Shown in pieces: positions 33,585-39,217 of a stretch of DNA of 40,989 bases. Location: positions 1 through 40,989 of IMG/VR virus record IMGVR_UViG_3300020281_000051; one strand, given 5' to 3'. Source of the DNA: a virus. The translations under genes were made by a program, and so were the position numbers. The first letter of the stretch is position 1. The number at the start of each line of letters is the position of its first letter. Below the pieces are notes generated by a model. It saw nothing but the letters and a program-made list of their open reading frames with translations, did not search any database and was not told the DNA's origin.

Positions 33585-34370
33585 TCAGATAACACGGGTT
33601 TTCTCGTGACCGACACGAATACGAGGGTCACACCAGGTTTCAACACCTGCTTCTTTAGCATCCAGACAGAAGGAGACATCTTCTCCGCACATATCTTGAA
33701 CACCGCCAGATTCAAAGACCTGCATCTTAGGAGCGAACCAAGGATACTCAAGACGCTCAAAGACACCCTTACGGATCATAACCCATCCAAAACCAGTGTA
33801 GTCCACGGTGAATGGTTTACGACGCTTTGCCATGGAATCGACAGTCTCATGATTCATAACACCACCGTTCTTGCGGAAGTCTTCTTCATCAAGCCAGTGA
33901 GCAACAGAGGTAGTCATCCCATCTTCGGTGGCATACCAACCAGCTGCGATCTCTCGCTCAGGTTGCTCGTTTCCGTCTTTGTCTGGACCAGGAACTGCGA
34001 GATCACAGAGTTGCCAGAATTTTTCAGTGTTGAATACAATATCATTATCAATCCAGAGTTGATAATCATAAGGAAGTTTACCATCCCAGGGGATCTGATT
34101 AGGACCACGCAGAACATTTGCTCCAAGGCACTTGCAACGTGCAAAGTTAACCATAGAGGAATAATCCTGAGAGATCTGAATGGTCATTTGGTTCTGCACC
34201 AGATCAAAGCAGAGTTGAACAAACGACTTCAGGAACGTGTAAGAACAATTCCTACCAGGAAGGCAGAATACAATCTGCTTACCCTTCATACGTTCTTTGA
34301 TGGCCTGATAGTCCCACTCTTCTTTTGGTTTAGTAGGTGCTGATGCTTTTACAGTAAATCCTTTTGCCAT
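33585..34370 (-). CDS. Putative GT-A-fold glycosyltransferase (261 aa)
   Basis: This is a probable nucleotide-sugar-dependent glycosyltransferase. KQIVFCLPGRNCSYTFLKSF (31-50) looks like the first beta strand and donor-binding loop. QLWIDNDIVF (104-113) carries a DxD-type metal motif, D108-x-D110. CGEDVSFCLDAKEAG (228-242) fits the ED motif near the catalytic base, and VGHEKTR has the C-terminal His (255) often ligating the metal. The substrate is unknown; candidates are virion glycoprotein, phage DNA or host glycan. It is followed at a 1-bp gap by the 50-aa gene, within a string of tiny genes next to the tail operon. Family assignment rests on motifs only. Confidence 0.75.
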   Translation of the reverse strand: MAKGFTVKASAPTKPKEEWDYQAIKERMKGKQIVFCLPGRNCSYTFLKSFVQLCFDLVQNQMTIQISQDYSSMVNFARCKCLGANVLRGPNQIPWDGKLPYDYQLWIDNDIVFNTEKFWQLCDLAVPGPDKDGNEQPEREIAAGWYATEDGMTTSVAHWLDEEDFRKNGGVMNHETVDSMAKRRKPFTVDYTGFGWVMIRKGVFERLEYPWFAPKMQVFESGGVQDMCGEDVSFCLDAKEAGVETWCDPRIRVGHEKTRVI

Positions 34371-34418
34371 GAGTTTAGATTTTTTTCAGTTCAATTATAA
34401 CAGATTATGTATGTAATG

Positions 34419-34583
34419 TCAATACGAAGCATCGGCAACCACAGTGTAGTCAACCGTAAGTTCTTCATATTCATACCGTGTTTGATCGATGTTCCTCCAT
34501 ACAACTAAGAAGTCTTCTTCGCTTAATTTAGCATATTCAACCTTATTCTCTTTGTCGTAGATATGGTAAATCTTTGTATCCAT
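34419..34583 (-). CDS. Small acidic protein (54 aa), function unknown
   Basis: It reads MDTKIYHIYDKENKVEYAKL, then SEEDFLVVWRNIDQTRYEYE and ends TVVADASY. The alternation of charged and aromatic residues suggests a small alpha/beta fold. It starts 6 bp after the stop of the 42-aa membrane protein gene, suggesting co-transcription. A start codon, a clean frame and an operon-like position support it; no homologue is certain. Confidence 0.72.
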   Translation of the reverse strand: MDTKIYHIYDKENKVEYAKLSEEDFLVVWRNIDQTRYEYEELTVDYTVVADASY

Positions 34584-34589
34584 TATTAC

Positions 34590-34718
34590 TTAATTCGTTA
34601 ACAGATTATATATGATTGCAAGTAGAAATCCGAGGGGTACGAGCAGTACCTTTGGATTACGGATAACCAAACCTACAAAAATAACTCTCCACATATTCCA
34701 ATAAGGTTTTTGTGACAT
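34590..34718 (-). CDS. Small membrane protein (42 aa)
   Basis: It starts MSQKPYWNMWRVIFVGLVIR and continues NPKVLLVPLGFLLAIIYNLLTN, giving one or two hydrophobic segments (about 12-19 and 24-40) around a basic turn. A single-pass or hairpin inner-membrane protein is likely. The ATG at 34718 is chosen; the open frame extends upstream only as the shadow of the divergent plus-strand gene. It is the first gene of the minus-strand small-gene run and stands back to back with the 297-aa gene. Role unknown. Confidence 0.65.
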   Translation of the reverse strand: MSQKPYWNMWRVIFVGLVIRNPKVLLVPLGFLLAIIYNLLTN

Positions 34719-34757
34719 AACTAGTTGTTCAGTTATCCAATCACAGTATAGCATATA
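34719..34757. promoter_or_regulatory. Divergent intergenic region (39 bp) between two start codons
   Basis: The two ATGs point away from each other across 39 bp. The minus strand has TATACT near 34742-34747, a plausible sigma70-type -10 for the small-gene run. The plus strand has AT-rich words (GTATAG, TATAAT), but the TATAAT overlaps the plus ATG, so that promoter would need to start upstream. No Shine-Dalgarno is evident on either side. Assignment is weak. Confidence 0.3.
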
Positions 34758-35651
34758 ATGGATATTATCAACGGTAAATACGCCAAATGTCATGGGGTGT
34801 TTAAGAAAAAGGATGTCGATGAAATTCGTAAACAAGTTGATTGGCAGTTTGAAAATAACTTACATCCACATTGTATTGCTGAACAATCCTATAAGAAGCA
34901 AGGTGAGTTCTTTAAAAGTCCTACAACAACTGAGAGCTTTATCAATTGTCATGGTCTGATGACTTCTGGAGAACCTCAGATGTATCCATATGACATAGAG
35001 ATCTGGAATACCTTCACAGTCACTATGTGTCAAAAGGTTAGAAAATATTTGGAAAAAACTAATCCAAAACTTTTGGAAAGACAATGGGAATACAAAGAAC
35101 CTTGCATTAGTGGTTATAGCGTCTTCCCTCATTCAGTCTATGCAATGAAGTGGAGTTCTACAGAGAGATTCCGTAAACATCGTAAACTCTCCTTCTCAAA
35201 TCATGATTACCCTCTGCATTGGTCTGGTGGATATAGATTGAAACTCACCAAGGATATCAAATACAAAAATGATAAATTCATAAACGTTATATACTACCTC
35301 GACAAAGGTACGAAGTTTATCACAGACTCTCAAAGAAAGGATCTCAATATCTTCGATGGGGGCACCGTAGTAAAACCCTCCAAAAATTTTAGAACCGTTC
35401 AAAATAATAAAATCTTCAAAGATGAAAGTGAGAATAACTCCGCATTTATCTTCACAGATCATGAATGGTCATTAGCAGGAGAGAATCTTACCGCTATTGT
35501 CTTTACCTTCGCAATCTTCTCCGAGAATCGTCATTCTAGTTGGATGTATCCTAGAGTGGTAGACTATGAGAATCGCATGAAGCGTCGTTGCAAAAACTCT
35601 ATAGCAGTCTCTCAGTACATCTTATCTGAAACTGGTAAGATTCATAAGTGA
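34758..35651 (+). CDS. Unidentified 297-aa protein, the only plus-strand gene of the window
   Basis: No family was recognised. The opening is MDIINGKYAKCHGVFKKKDV. The middle and end have a strand-rich pattern: HWSGGYRLKL, KFINVIYYLDKGTKFI, FDGGTVVKPS, SAFIFTDHEWSLAGENLTAI, VFTFAIFSEN. This loosely recalls the double-stranded beta-helix of 2-oxoglutarate/Fe(II) oxygenases, but the HxD...H...R set cannot be placed with confidence. The protein is basic with many Lys and aromatic residues. It is flanked by a divergent short intergenic region and two plus-strand terminators, so it is its own transcription unit inside a minus-strand late region, like an inserted moron gene. ATG start, no visible Shine-Dalgarno. 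Confidence 0.8.
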   Translation: MDIINGKYAKCHGVFKKKDVDEIRKQVDWQFENNLHPHCIAEQSYKKQGEFFKSPTTTESFINCHGLMTSGEPQMYPYDIEIWNTFTVTMCQKVRKYLEKTNPKLLERQWEYKEPCISGYSVFPHSVYAMKWSSTERFRKHRKLSFSNHDYPLHWSGGYRLKLTKDIKYKNDKFINVIYYLDKGTKFITDSQRKDLNIFDGGTVVKPSKNFRTVQNNKIFKDESENNSAFIFTDHEWSLAGENLTAIVFTFAIFSENRHSSWMYPRVVDYENRMKRRCKNSIAVSQYILSETGKIHK

Positions 35652-35722
35652 TGGGTGTGGACTATTAATCAATCGTTGTTCAGACGAGAGCGCCCAGACA
35701 CCCTCTTTATATATCGACCCCT

Positions 35723-35752
35723 TCGCTCAAAAAATTTTGGGCGAATTTTTTT
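35723..35752 (+). terminator. Rho-independent terminator after the 297-aa gene
   Basis: Arms TCGCTCAAAA and TTTTGGGCGA pair over 10 bp (one G-U) around a tiny A/T loop and are followed by TTTTTTT. It lies 72 bp after the plus-strand gene. Confidence 0.7.
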
Positions 35753-35792
35753 ATATGCAATCGAAATCACTCGCTCGATCTGTCACCTCTGT

Positions 35793-35816
35793 AGGTTAGG
35801 GTAGTTAACCTTTTTT
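35793..35816 (+). terminator. Second plus-strand terminator
   Basis: AGGTTA / TAACCT form a 6-bp stem around a 7-nt loop, running directly into T6. It follows the first terminator by 40 bp, making a tandem stop for the plus-strand transcript. Confidence 0.6.
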
Positions 35817-36067
35817 AATCGGGGGGGGGGCAGGGGCACACATTAGTATATCTTATCATACCCATAGACTGCCATAACGAATGCTAATCAGTGCCAATGG
35901 ACACTCACGAATGTGGCACACACTGCCGAAACCCACTGCGCCGCAAGGGATCTCAGCGACTGTGCCAATCCACGAACTGCCATTGTTTCATTATATAACG
36001 CAACAGTGCCACAAATATATCTGTCCACCCCTCCAAAACTGTCACATAATGAAATATAAAGAAAGAC
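35817..36067. other. Non-coding stretch with G10 run and recurrent TGGCA/TGCCA motif
   Basis: No convincing gene. It starts with ten consecutive G (35821-35830). Between 35870 and 36011 the word TGCC(A/G) occurs six times on the plus strand (starting 35870, 35892, 35924, 35963, 35978 and 36007), mostly in the context ACTGCCA or CAGTGCCA, plus one inverted TGGCA at 35914. A 71-codon plus-strand open frame (35881-36096) runs into the minus-strand terminator and is not convincing. The region could hold a structured RNA or protein-binding sites. Confidence 0.5.
35986..36054. repeat. 9-bp inverted repeat TTTCATTAT ... ATAATGAAA
   Basis: The arms at 35986-35994 and 36046-36054 are perfect reverse complements separated by 51 bp. 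They are AT-rich and enclose the last TGCCA copy. A binding-site pair or a long-range stem is possible. Confidence 0.55.
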
Positions 36068-36094
36068 AAAAAAAAGCGACCCATAAGGGTCGCT
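36068..36094 (-). terminator. Rho-independent terminator of the 227-aa/126-aa operon
   Basis: AGCGACCC / GGGTCGCT form a perfect 8-bp GC-rich stem with a 4-nt loop, followed on the minus strand by an eight-base T run. It lies 33 bp after the 126-aa gene stop. Confidence 0.85.
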
Positions 36095-36126
36095 GATCTG
36101 TGGAGAATTCTGTGGAATCTGTGGAA

Positions 36127-36507
36127 TCAGAGCGCCTTTAATAGGTGCGCCCAGTACGGGATCCCTCTATAGGTTGCCGCCCTGGGGGTGACCCATTGTC
36201 CGTTGATCAGGGTCGCCAGCGCATAAGGTTCGCCGCTAGGGGTTCTCCAGACTGTTACGGGTTCCCCTGTGACCCGATTGTGGGTTTTAGCGATCTCGAC
36301 CGCTTCCGCAAGGTCGCAGCACCAGTCGCACTCATACCAATCAACCTGATGCGCCTGAGCAGGCATCACAACAAAATGGCAGACCCTGGCGCGGTTCAGA
36401 TCGCTTAGCGCCTGCAGTTCGGTTCCTTTCGGTTCCATTGTTTCCATAGTGGGAGAACTGTTGTTCGGATCCATTCTGCCAGATCTCGATTGATTGGCAA
36501 GGGTCAC
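36127..36507 (-). CDS. Protein of 126 aa, function unknown, coupled to the HhH-like gene
   Basis: It contains a Cys pair region WYECDWCCDLAEAVEIAK (about 57-74), then VTGEPVTVWRTPSGEPYALA and INGQWVTPRAA, a small beta-rich end. The start is GTG at 36507, overlapping the upstream stop as GTGA with AAAGG about 7 bp before it, so it is translationally coupled. An internal ATG at residue 12 (about 36474) is the alternative. The GC-rich codon use fits the rest of the right-hand region. No known domain was recognised. Confidence 0.72.
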   Translation of the reverse strand: MTLANQSRSGRMDPNNSSPTMETMEPKGTELQALSDLNRARVCHFVVMPAQAHQVDWYECDWCCDLAEAVEIAKTHNRVTGEPVTVWRTPSGEPYALATLINGQWVTPRAATYRGIPYWAHLLKAL

Positions 36508-37187
36508 ACGAGACCTTTATGGATGCGCCTGTAAGCGACCCAGGTGATCGCTTGCATCTGTCCTGGGGTGATTGTCTCCTTTGTAACGCCTGAGGCGATC
36601 TCAGCGGCGCGACAATAATCCGCCTGAATGTTTCTAAAGGTCTTAGAACTTATCGAGGGAACTTCTGTCACACTGCTGACACTTCCGTTCCAAATGTTAA
36701 AAGCATGTCCGTCAATACAGGGCGACTCAGTGTTTCCGTTGTGGAGAATGTTTAGGTAAAAAGCAGTAACTTTCTGCCCCTTCAAAATGTTACAAATAGC
36801 GTCGGAATCTAGGTCACCCATAAGGATCGCGATTGCCTTTGCTTTGTTCTTCTTAAAGGTGCAAACTTTCACCTCAAAAGGATCAAGATCGGCACGGATT
36901 GCCTTTGCTAAATTCTCACAATCAATGCAATTTCTTTCCCACTTATTGTTTGGAGATATTGCCGCCATTGCGCCTGCGATCTGCTCAGGTGAGAATTGAT
37001 ATTCTGCGGCAATTCTTTTCACAATTCCGTGGGCGTTAGAATACCAATCCATGCCGATCTGGCGGTCTAAAATGTTCGCTTGGAAGAACATTCCTAGGAT
37101 CGCGTTGTGGGATGCCATGGTGAGAACCGTTGCGGGAGAAGGGGTCTGGCGGGGCAAGGTGTGAAGAACCCTCGCCCTGTTGATCAC
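36504..37187 (-). CDS. HhH-GPD DNA-glycosylase-like protein (remote), 227 aa
   Basis: Residues 48-86 (WYSNAHGIVKRIAAEY, AGAMAAISPNNKWERN) and 131-165 (ICNILKGQKVTAFYLNIL, CIDGHAFNIW) match a pattern I recall in many phage proteins of unknown function. The order ILKGQKVTAFYLNIL then CIDGHA resembles the helix-hairpin-helix and catalytic Lys...Asp arrangement of Nth/MutY glycosylases (GVGRKTA...VDTHV). K139 would correspond to the catalytic Lys and D159 to the catalytic Asp. No Fe-S cysteine cluster is visible. If real, it would act on damaged or modified DNA; this is inference. The longest frame starts at GTG 37187; ATG at 37118 (MASHNAILGMFF) is an equally good start. Confidence 0.72.
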   Translation of the reverse strand: MINRARVLHTLPRQTPSPATVLTMASHNAILGMFFQANILDRQIGMDWYSNAHGIVKRIAAEYQFSPEQIAGAMAAISPNNKWERNCIDCENLAKAIRADLDPFEVKVCTFKKNKAKAIAILMGDLDSDAICNILKGQKVTAFYLNILHNGNTESPCIDGHAFNIWNGSVSSVTEVPSISSKTFRNIQADYCRAAEIASGVTKETITPGQMQAITWVAYRRIHKGLV

Positions 37188-37357
37188 AAGGTAGGCGGGA
37201 TTGACCGACCGCGCAACGGGTCAATTCCGAAGAGATTCTGAGTCTTCCTTTCGTGACATCCACGCAACAAAATGTGAATTAAAGGTTGCGTTAAGTGTTA
37301 TTAACTTGCGCTTGACGTTCTGGCGGCGGGTGATAGGTGATGCTGATCAAATCTTAT
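37188..37357. other. Intergenic sequence, nothing identified
   Basis: This 170-bp stretch upstream of the 227-aa gene should contain its promoter, but no box stands out. Small frames in it are short and lack ribosome sites. It passes into the inverted repeat that begins at 37358. Confidence 0.4.
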
Positions 37358-37413
37358 TGAGAATGAGAATCAATTGCATTGCACCCACCACAGACTCTTG
37401 CAATTGATTCTCA
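37358..37413. repeat. 15-bp inverted repeat with Fur-box-like left arm
   Basis: TGAGAATCAATTGCA (37364-37378) and its exact complement (37399-37413) flank a 20-nt loop. The left arm is preceded by another GAGAAT, giving TTGAGAATGAGAATCA. This matches 11 of 14 defined positions of the 7-1-7 Fur-box model TGATAAT-N-ATTATCA. There is no U tract, so it is not a simple terminator. It lies 17 bp beyond the stop of the 70-aa gene. Confidence 0.6.
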
Positions 37414-37430
37414 ATATCAACAGGACAATC

Positions 37431-37643
37431 CTACGACTGTCCTATGTGACGCTTAGGCAACTGGACCAACCAATCGGCATCGCCCATCAGATCGACCCAG
37501 AAGTGATTGCCACGGTTGGCAGAAGTGAGGAACAACCGATCCCCATGATCCTGCTCAACAATGCACACGGGATTCCGTGACATTAAGTTACAGAATCTGT
37601 TCTTCGCTTTAGAAGACAGGGGTTTAACTGATGCTACGCGCAT
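37431..37643 (-). CDS. Small conserved cyanophage-type protein (70 aa), function unknown
   Basis: It opens MRVASVKPLSSKAKNRFCNL, then MSRNPVCIVEQDHGDRLFL and SANRGNHFWVDLMGDADWLV. I recall closely similar small proteins (KPLS-KAKNRF..., NHFWVDL...DADW) in marine T4-like phages, with no assigned function. The ATG at 37643 fits that N-terminus; the open frame extends a further 21 codons upstream without support. A minus-strand terminator 27 bp upstream separates it from the KTSC-like gene, so it needs its own promoter, which is not visible in the short gap. Confidence 0.75.
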   Translation of the reverse strand: MRVASVKPLSSKAKNRFCNLMSRNPVCIVEQDHGDRLFLTSANRGNHFWVDLMGDADWLVQLPKRHIGQS

Positions 37644-37669
37644 GGGTAAATCCGTGAAAAAAACCGAAG

Positions 37670-37692
37670 AAAAAACCGTGTGAATCACGGTT
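37670..37692 (-). terminator. Rho-independent terminator (minus strand)
   Basis: AACCGTG / CACGGTT form a perfect 7-bp stem with a 5-nt loop, followed on the minus strand by T6 and then a second T7 run. It ends transcripts arriving from the KTSC-like gene to its right. Confidence 0.75.
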
Positions 37693-37726
37693 CCCATACT
37701 ATACATGATCCTGTGTGAGAGGGAAG

Positions 37727-37749
37727 ATCTATCAAGAGAATTGATAGAT
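37727..37749. repeat. 9-bp AT-rich stem-loop ATCTATCAA / TTGATAGAT
   Basis: The arms are perfect with a 5-nt loop (GAGAA), followed on the plus strand by TTTT. It could be an operator or an RNA hairpin. It lies between the minus-strand terminator and the GC-rich repeats further right. Confidence 0.5.
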
Positions 37750-37777
37750 TTTGATACAGTATGAGAACTGTGATTGA

Positions 37778-37838
37778 GATGTGCGCGTTATCGCCCGCGT
37801 CTAGTCGAGATTTCTGACGCGCACATCTAGTCGAGATC
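37778..37838. repeat. 11-bp inverted repeat interleaved with a direct repeat TCTAGTCGAGAT
   Basis: GATGTGCGCGT (37778-37788) and ACGCGCACATC (37817-37827) are perfect reverse complements. TCTAGTCGAGAT occurs at 37800-37811 and again at 37826-37837, one copy in the loop and one beside the right arm, touching the stop of the KTSC-like gene. There is no U tract. Related CTCGWCKAG words occur at 40007-40045. Confidence 0.65.
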
Positions 37839-38048
37839 TCAGACCGCGACTTTCTGCAGAGTTTCTGCCTTGATTTGCTCGTTCACAAAACGACCTTTGC
37901 TCACGGCAGAATTGAAGGCAGTGCAGAACTGCTCAACATCCGAGACAGAATAGGTGTACTCGCGACCACCAGTGAAGGTGACGAGCACGTTACCATCAGC
38001 AGTGGTGCTGAGGGACTGGATGGCGCTAGAGGTAAAAGCGTTGATCAT
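37839..38048 (-). CDS. KTSC-like small protein (69 aa)
   Basis: The opening MINAFTSSAIQSLSTTADGN, then VLVTFTGGREYTYSVSDVE and SAVSKGRFVNEQIK, fits the KTSC domain layout: a strand with SSAI, a G-x-x-Y-x-Y hairpin, then a helix and S-x-G-x-F-N-x-x-I. KTSC proteins are short, common in phages and bacteria, and of unknown biochemical function. Cyanophage versions with the same NAxTSSAIQSL start are familiar to me. ATG start; the upstream region is A/T-rich without a Shine-Dalgarno. Confidence 0.8.
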   Translation of the reverse strand: MINAFTSSAIQSLSTTADGNVLVTFTGGREYTYSVSDVEQFCTAFNSAVSKGRFVNEQIKAETLQKVAV

Positions 38049-38113
38049 AATTAAAAAAAGCGATTGAATGTTGATGTGTTTTGAGCGGGATGCATCACCC
38101 CCGCTTGTTATCC

Positions 38114-38356
38114 TTATTGTACAGGCATTAGACCGACAGGTGTCTTCAATTGTGACACTTTGTTAGGTGTCTTTTTTTGCTGTTCCATCCAGCGATCGAA
38201 GTGCCTGATGTCAAACGATTCTACACCATCCATGATCACATCCGTGACCTTTGCCTTAAAGCAGGAGACACAGAATGCCTTGATGCCCCATAGCACGATC
38301 ATAGGATTGACGAACTGGGGGATGCTGATGCGGAGGTTGAAGGTGACGTAACGCAT
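38114..38356 (-). CDS. Protein of 80 aa, function unknown
   Basis: The opening MRYVTFNLRISIPQFVNPMI continues with VLWGIKAFCVSCFKAKVTDV and a polar C-terminus (FDRWMEQQKKTPNKV). The frame starts 4 bp after the stop of the upstream 98-aa gene, suggesting one operon. The hydrophobic middle contains two Cys (CVSC). No domain was recognised. Support is operon position and a clean frame only. Confidence 0.6.
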   Translation of the reverse strand: MRYVTFNLRISIPQFVNPMIVLWGIKAFCVSCFKAKVTDVIMDGVESFDIRHFDRWMEQQKKTPNKVSQLKTPVGLMPVQ

Positions 38357-38360
38357 GGGA

Positions 38361-38657
38361 TCAATAGCGGCGGGAGGTGTTCATGGGGACCATTTTAAAG
38401 TGCTGCCTACGTGGGTGTGCTAGGTCTTCGATCTCCTGGAACCGATCTGCCAAGTGATTAAGTTTCTCTTTAGTTGCCTTACGGCGCTCCCTGCGTGAGA
38501 GTTCTTTGAGTGCCCAATAGATCTCATGCAGGGAATCTTTGCTGAAGTAGACGTAGCAGTTCTCTGCTTCGTGCTCTCTGGTTTGAACGTATCCCATGGT
38601 GGGTGGGTGTGAACTGAACACAGTATTGCTCGGATCAAGGGGGTTAACCGCCCACAT
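38361..38657 (-). CDS. Protein of 98 aa with basic helical C-terminus, function unknown
   Basis: I start it at ATG 38657 (MWAVNPLDPSNTVFSSHPPT). A TTG 39 bp upstream would add 13 residues but would abut a terminator T run. The C-terminal half (YWALKELSRRERRKATKEKL, LADRFQEIEDLAHPRRQH) should be a long amphipathic helix or coiled coil. The alternative frame on the same strand (38420-38815) lacks this pattern. An inverted repeat ACTTGGC...GCCAAGT (38664-38698) lies in the leader and could affect its expression. Confidence 0.62.
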   Translation of the reverse strand: MWAVNPLDPSNTVFSSHPPTMGYVQTREHEAENCYVYFSKDSLHEIYWALKELSRRERRKATKEKLNHLADRFQEIEDLAHPRRQHFKMVPMNTSRRY

Positions 38658-38698
38658 TGTGCCACTTGGCAAACTGGTTTTTTTGATTGACGCCAAGT

Positions 38699-38726
38699 AA
38701 AAAAAGCTCTATGATTGGGGTAGAGC
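38699..38726 (-). terminator. Rho-independent terminator just upstream of the 98-aa gene
   Basis: GCTCTA / TAGAGC form a perfect 6-bp stem with a 9-nt loop, followed on the minus strand by T7. It lies only 42 bp before the chosen ATG of the next gene, so it either ends a short upstream transcript or acts as an attenuator. Confidence 0.7.
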
Positions 38727-38740
38727 CTATGGTCAGTTAC

Positions 38741-38787
38741 ATTATATTTCAATGTGTTGACACACGCTTTCCCCCATGTGCTAGGAT
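38741..38787. promoter_or_regulatory. Sigma70-like promoter boxes on both strands
   Basis: The plus strand has TTGACA (38757-38762), a 19-bp spacer and TAGGAT (38782-38787) with an extended TGC. The minus strand has a perfect TATAAT (38746-38741) without a clear -35. Both lie in the roughly 95-bp gap between two minus-strand terminators. No plus-strand gene follows. Confidence 0.35.
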
Positions 38788-38820
38788 GGAGGTAGAACCT
38801 ATTTTTAGGTAACAAAATAT

Positions 38821-38856
38821 AAAAAAAAGACCCACCCCTCTTCCAAAGGTGGGTCT
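38821..38856 (-). terminator. Rho-independent terminator of the 81-aa gene
   Basis: AGACCCACC / GGTGGGTCT form a perfect 9-bp stem with an 11-nt loop, followed on the minus strand by T8. It lies 48 bp after the 81-aa gene. Confidence 0.85.
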
Positions 38857-38903
38857 ATGGTGTGTGAGTGGGACTTACGGGTCTCCCGTCCCTGCCCAGT
38901 GGA

Positions 38904-39149
38904 TCATACTTCGTCCCAGGAGTCAATCATTTCGGGGTCTTCCTCTTCGGGGTAGTCTTCCTTCAGGATGTCGTAGATCTCATCGATCAGGGCATCGGTG
39001 CGCTCCATGTTGTGGGTCTCTGCAACCCACTCTACAGCATCATGAAGGGCAGGGTCGGTGTCGTCACGGAAGGCGCGGAGACCGCTCTGCCAATCGATGT
39101 CGTAGATCTCACCTGGTGCGTCTTGGATCTCAAGGAGGATGTCGGACAT
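38904..39149 (-). CDS. Acidic protein (81 aa), function unknown
   Basis: It opens MSDILLEIQDAPGEIYDIDW, then ALHDAVEWVAETHNMERTDA and a very acidic C-terminus (ILKEDYPEEEDPEMIDSWDEV). With more than 20 Asp/Glu it could be a DNA-mimic or an inhibitor of a host protein, as some small acidic phage proteins are, but nothing here proves this. It is a single-gene unit with its own terminator. ATG start, no obvious Shine-Dalgarno. Confidence 0.75.
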   Translation of the reverse strand: MSDILLEIQDAPGEIYDIDWQSGLRAFRDDTDPALHDAVEWVAETHNMERTDALIDEIYDILKEDYPEEEDPEMIDSWDEV

Positions 39150-39186
39150 TGTTCTGTGGTGTGAACTGATCTAATCATACATGATC

Positions 39187-39206
39187 GGGGGGCGTTGCAA
39201 CCCCCC
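39187..39206. repeat. GC stem-loop GGGGGG / CCCCCC
   Basis: A 6-bp G/C stem with an 8-nt loop (CGTTGCAA) lies between the wHTH-like gene and the 81-aa gene. No T run follows on either strand, so terminator function is uncertain. Confidence 0.5.
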
Positions 39207-39217
39207 AAATCTTAAGA

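Noticed and set aside
33564-34343. Plus-strand open frame of 259 codons
   Set aside because: It covers the glycosyltransferase gene in antisense. The minus strand carries DxD and ED motifs and fits the operon, while the plus frame has no pattern.
35881-36096. Plus-strand 71-codon frame after the 297-aa gene
   Set aside because: It lies after two plus-strand terminators, lacks a ribosome site, and ends inside a minus-strand terminator hairpin.
38420-38815. Minus-strand 131-codon frame overlapping the 98-aa gene
   Set aside because: It runs through a terminator hairpin and intergenic promoter-like sequence, and has an erratic composition.
35652-38903. Possible tRNA genes or a CRISPR array in the gene-poor gaps
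   Set aside because: No T-loop consensus, cloverleaf or regularly spaced identical repeats were seen. The repeats present are short inverted or direct words of other kinds.
38868-39164. Plus-strand 98- and 106-codon frames opposite the 81-aa gene
   Set aside because: Antisense shadows of an acidic gene that has its own minus-strand terminator.
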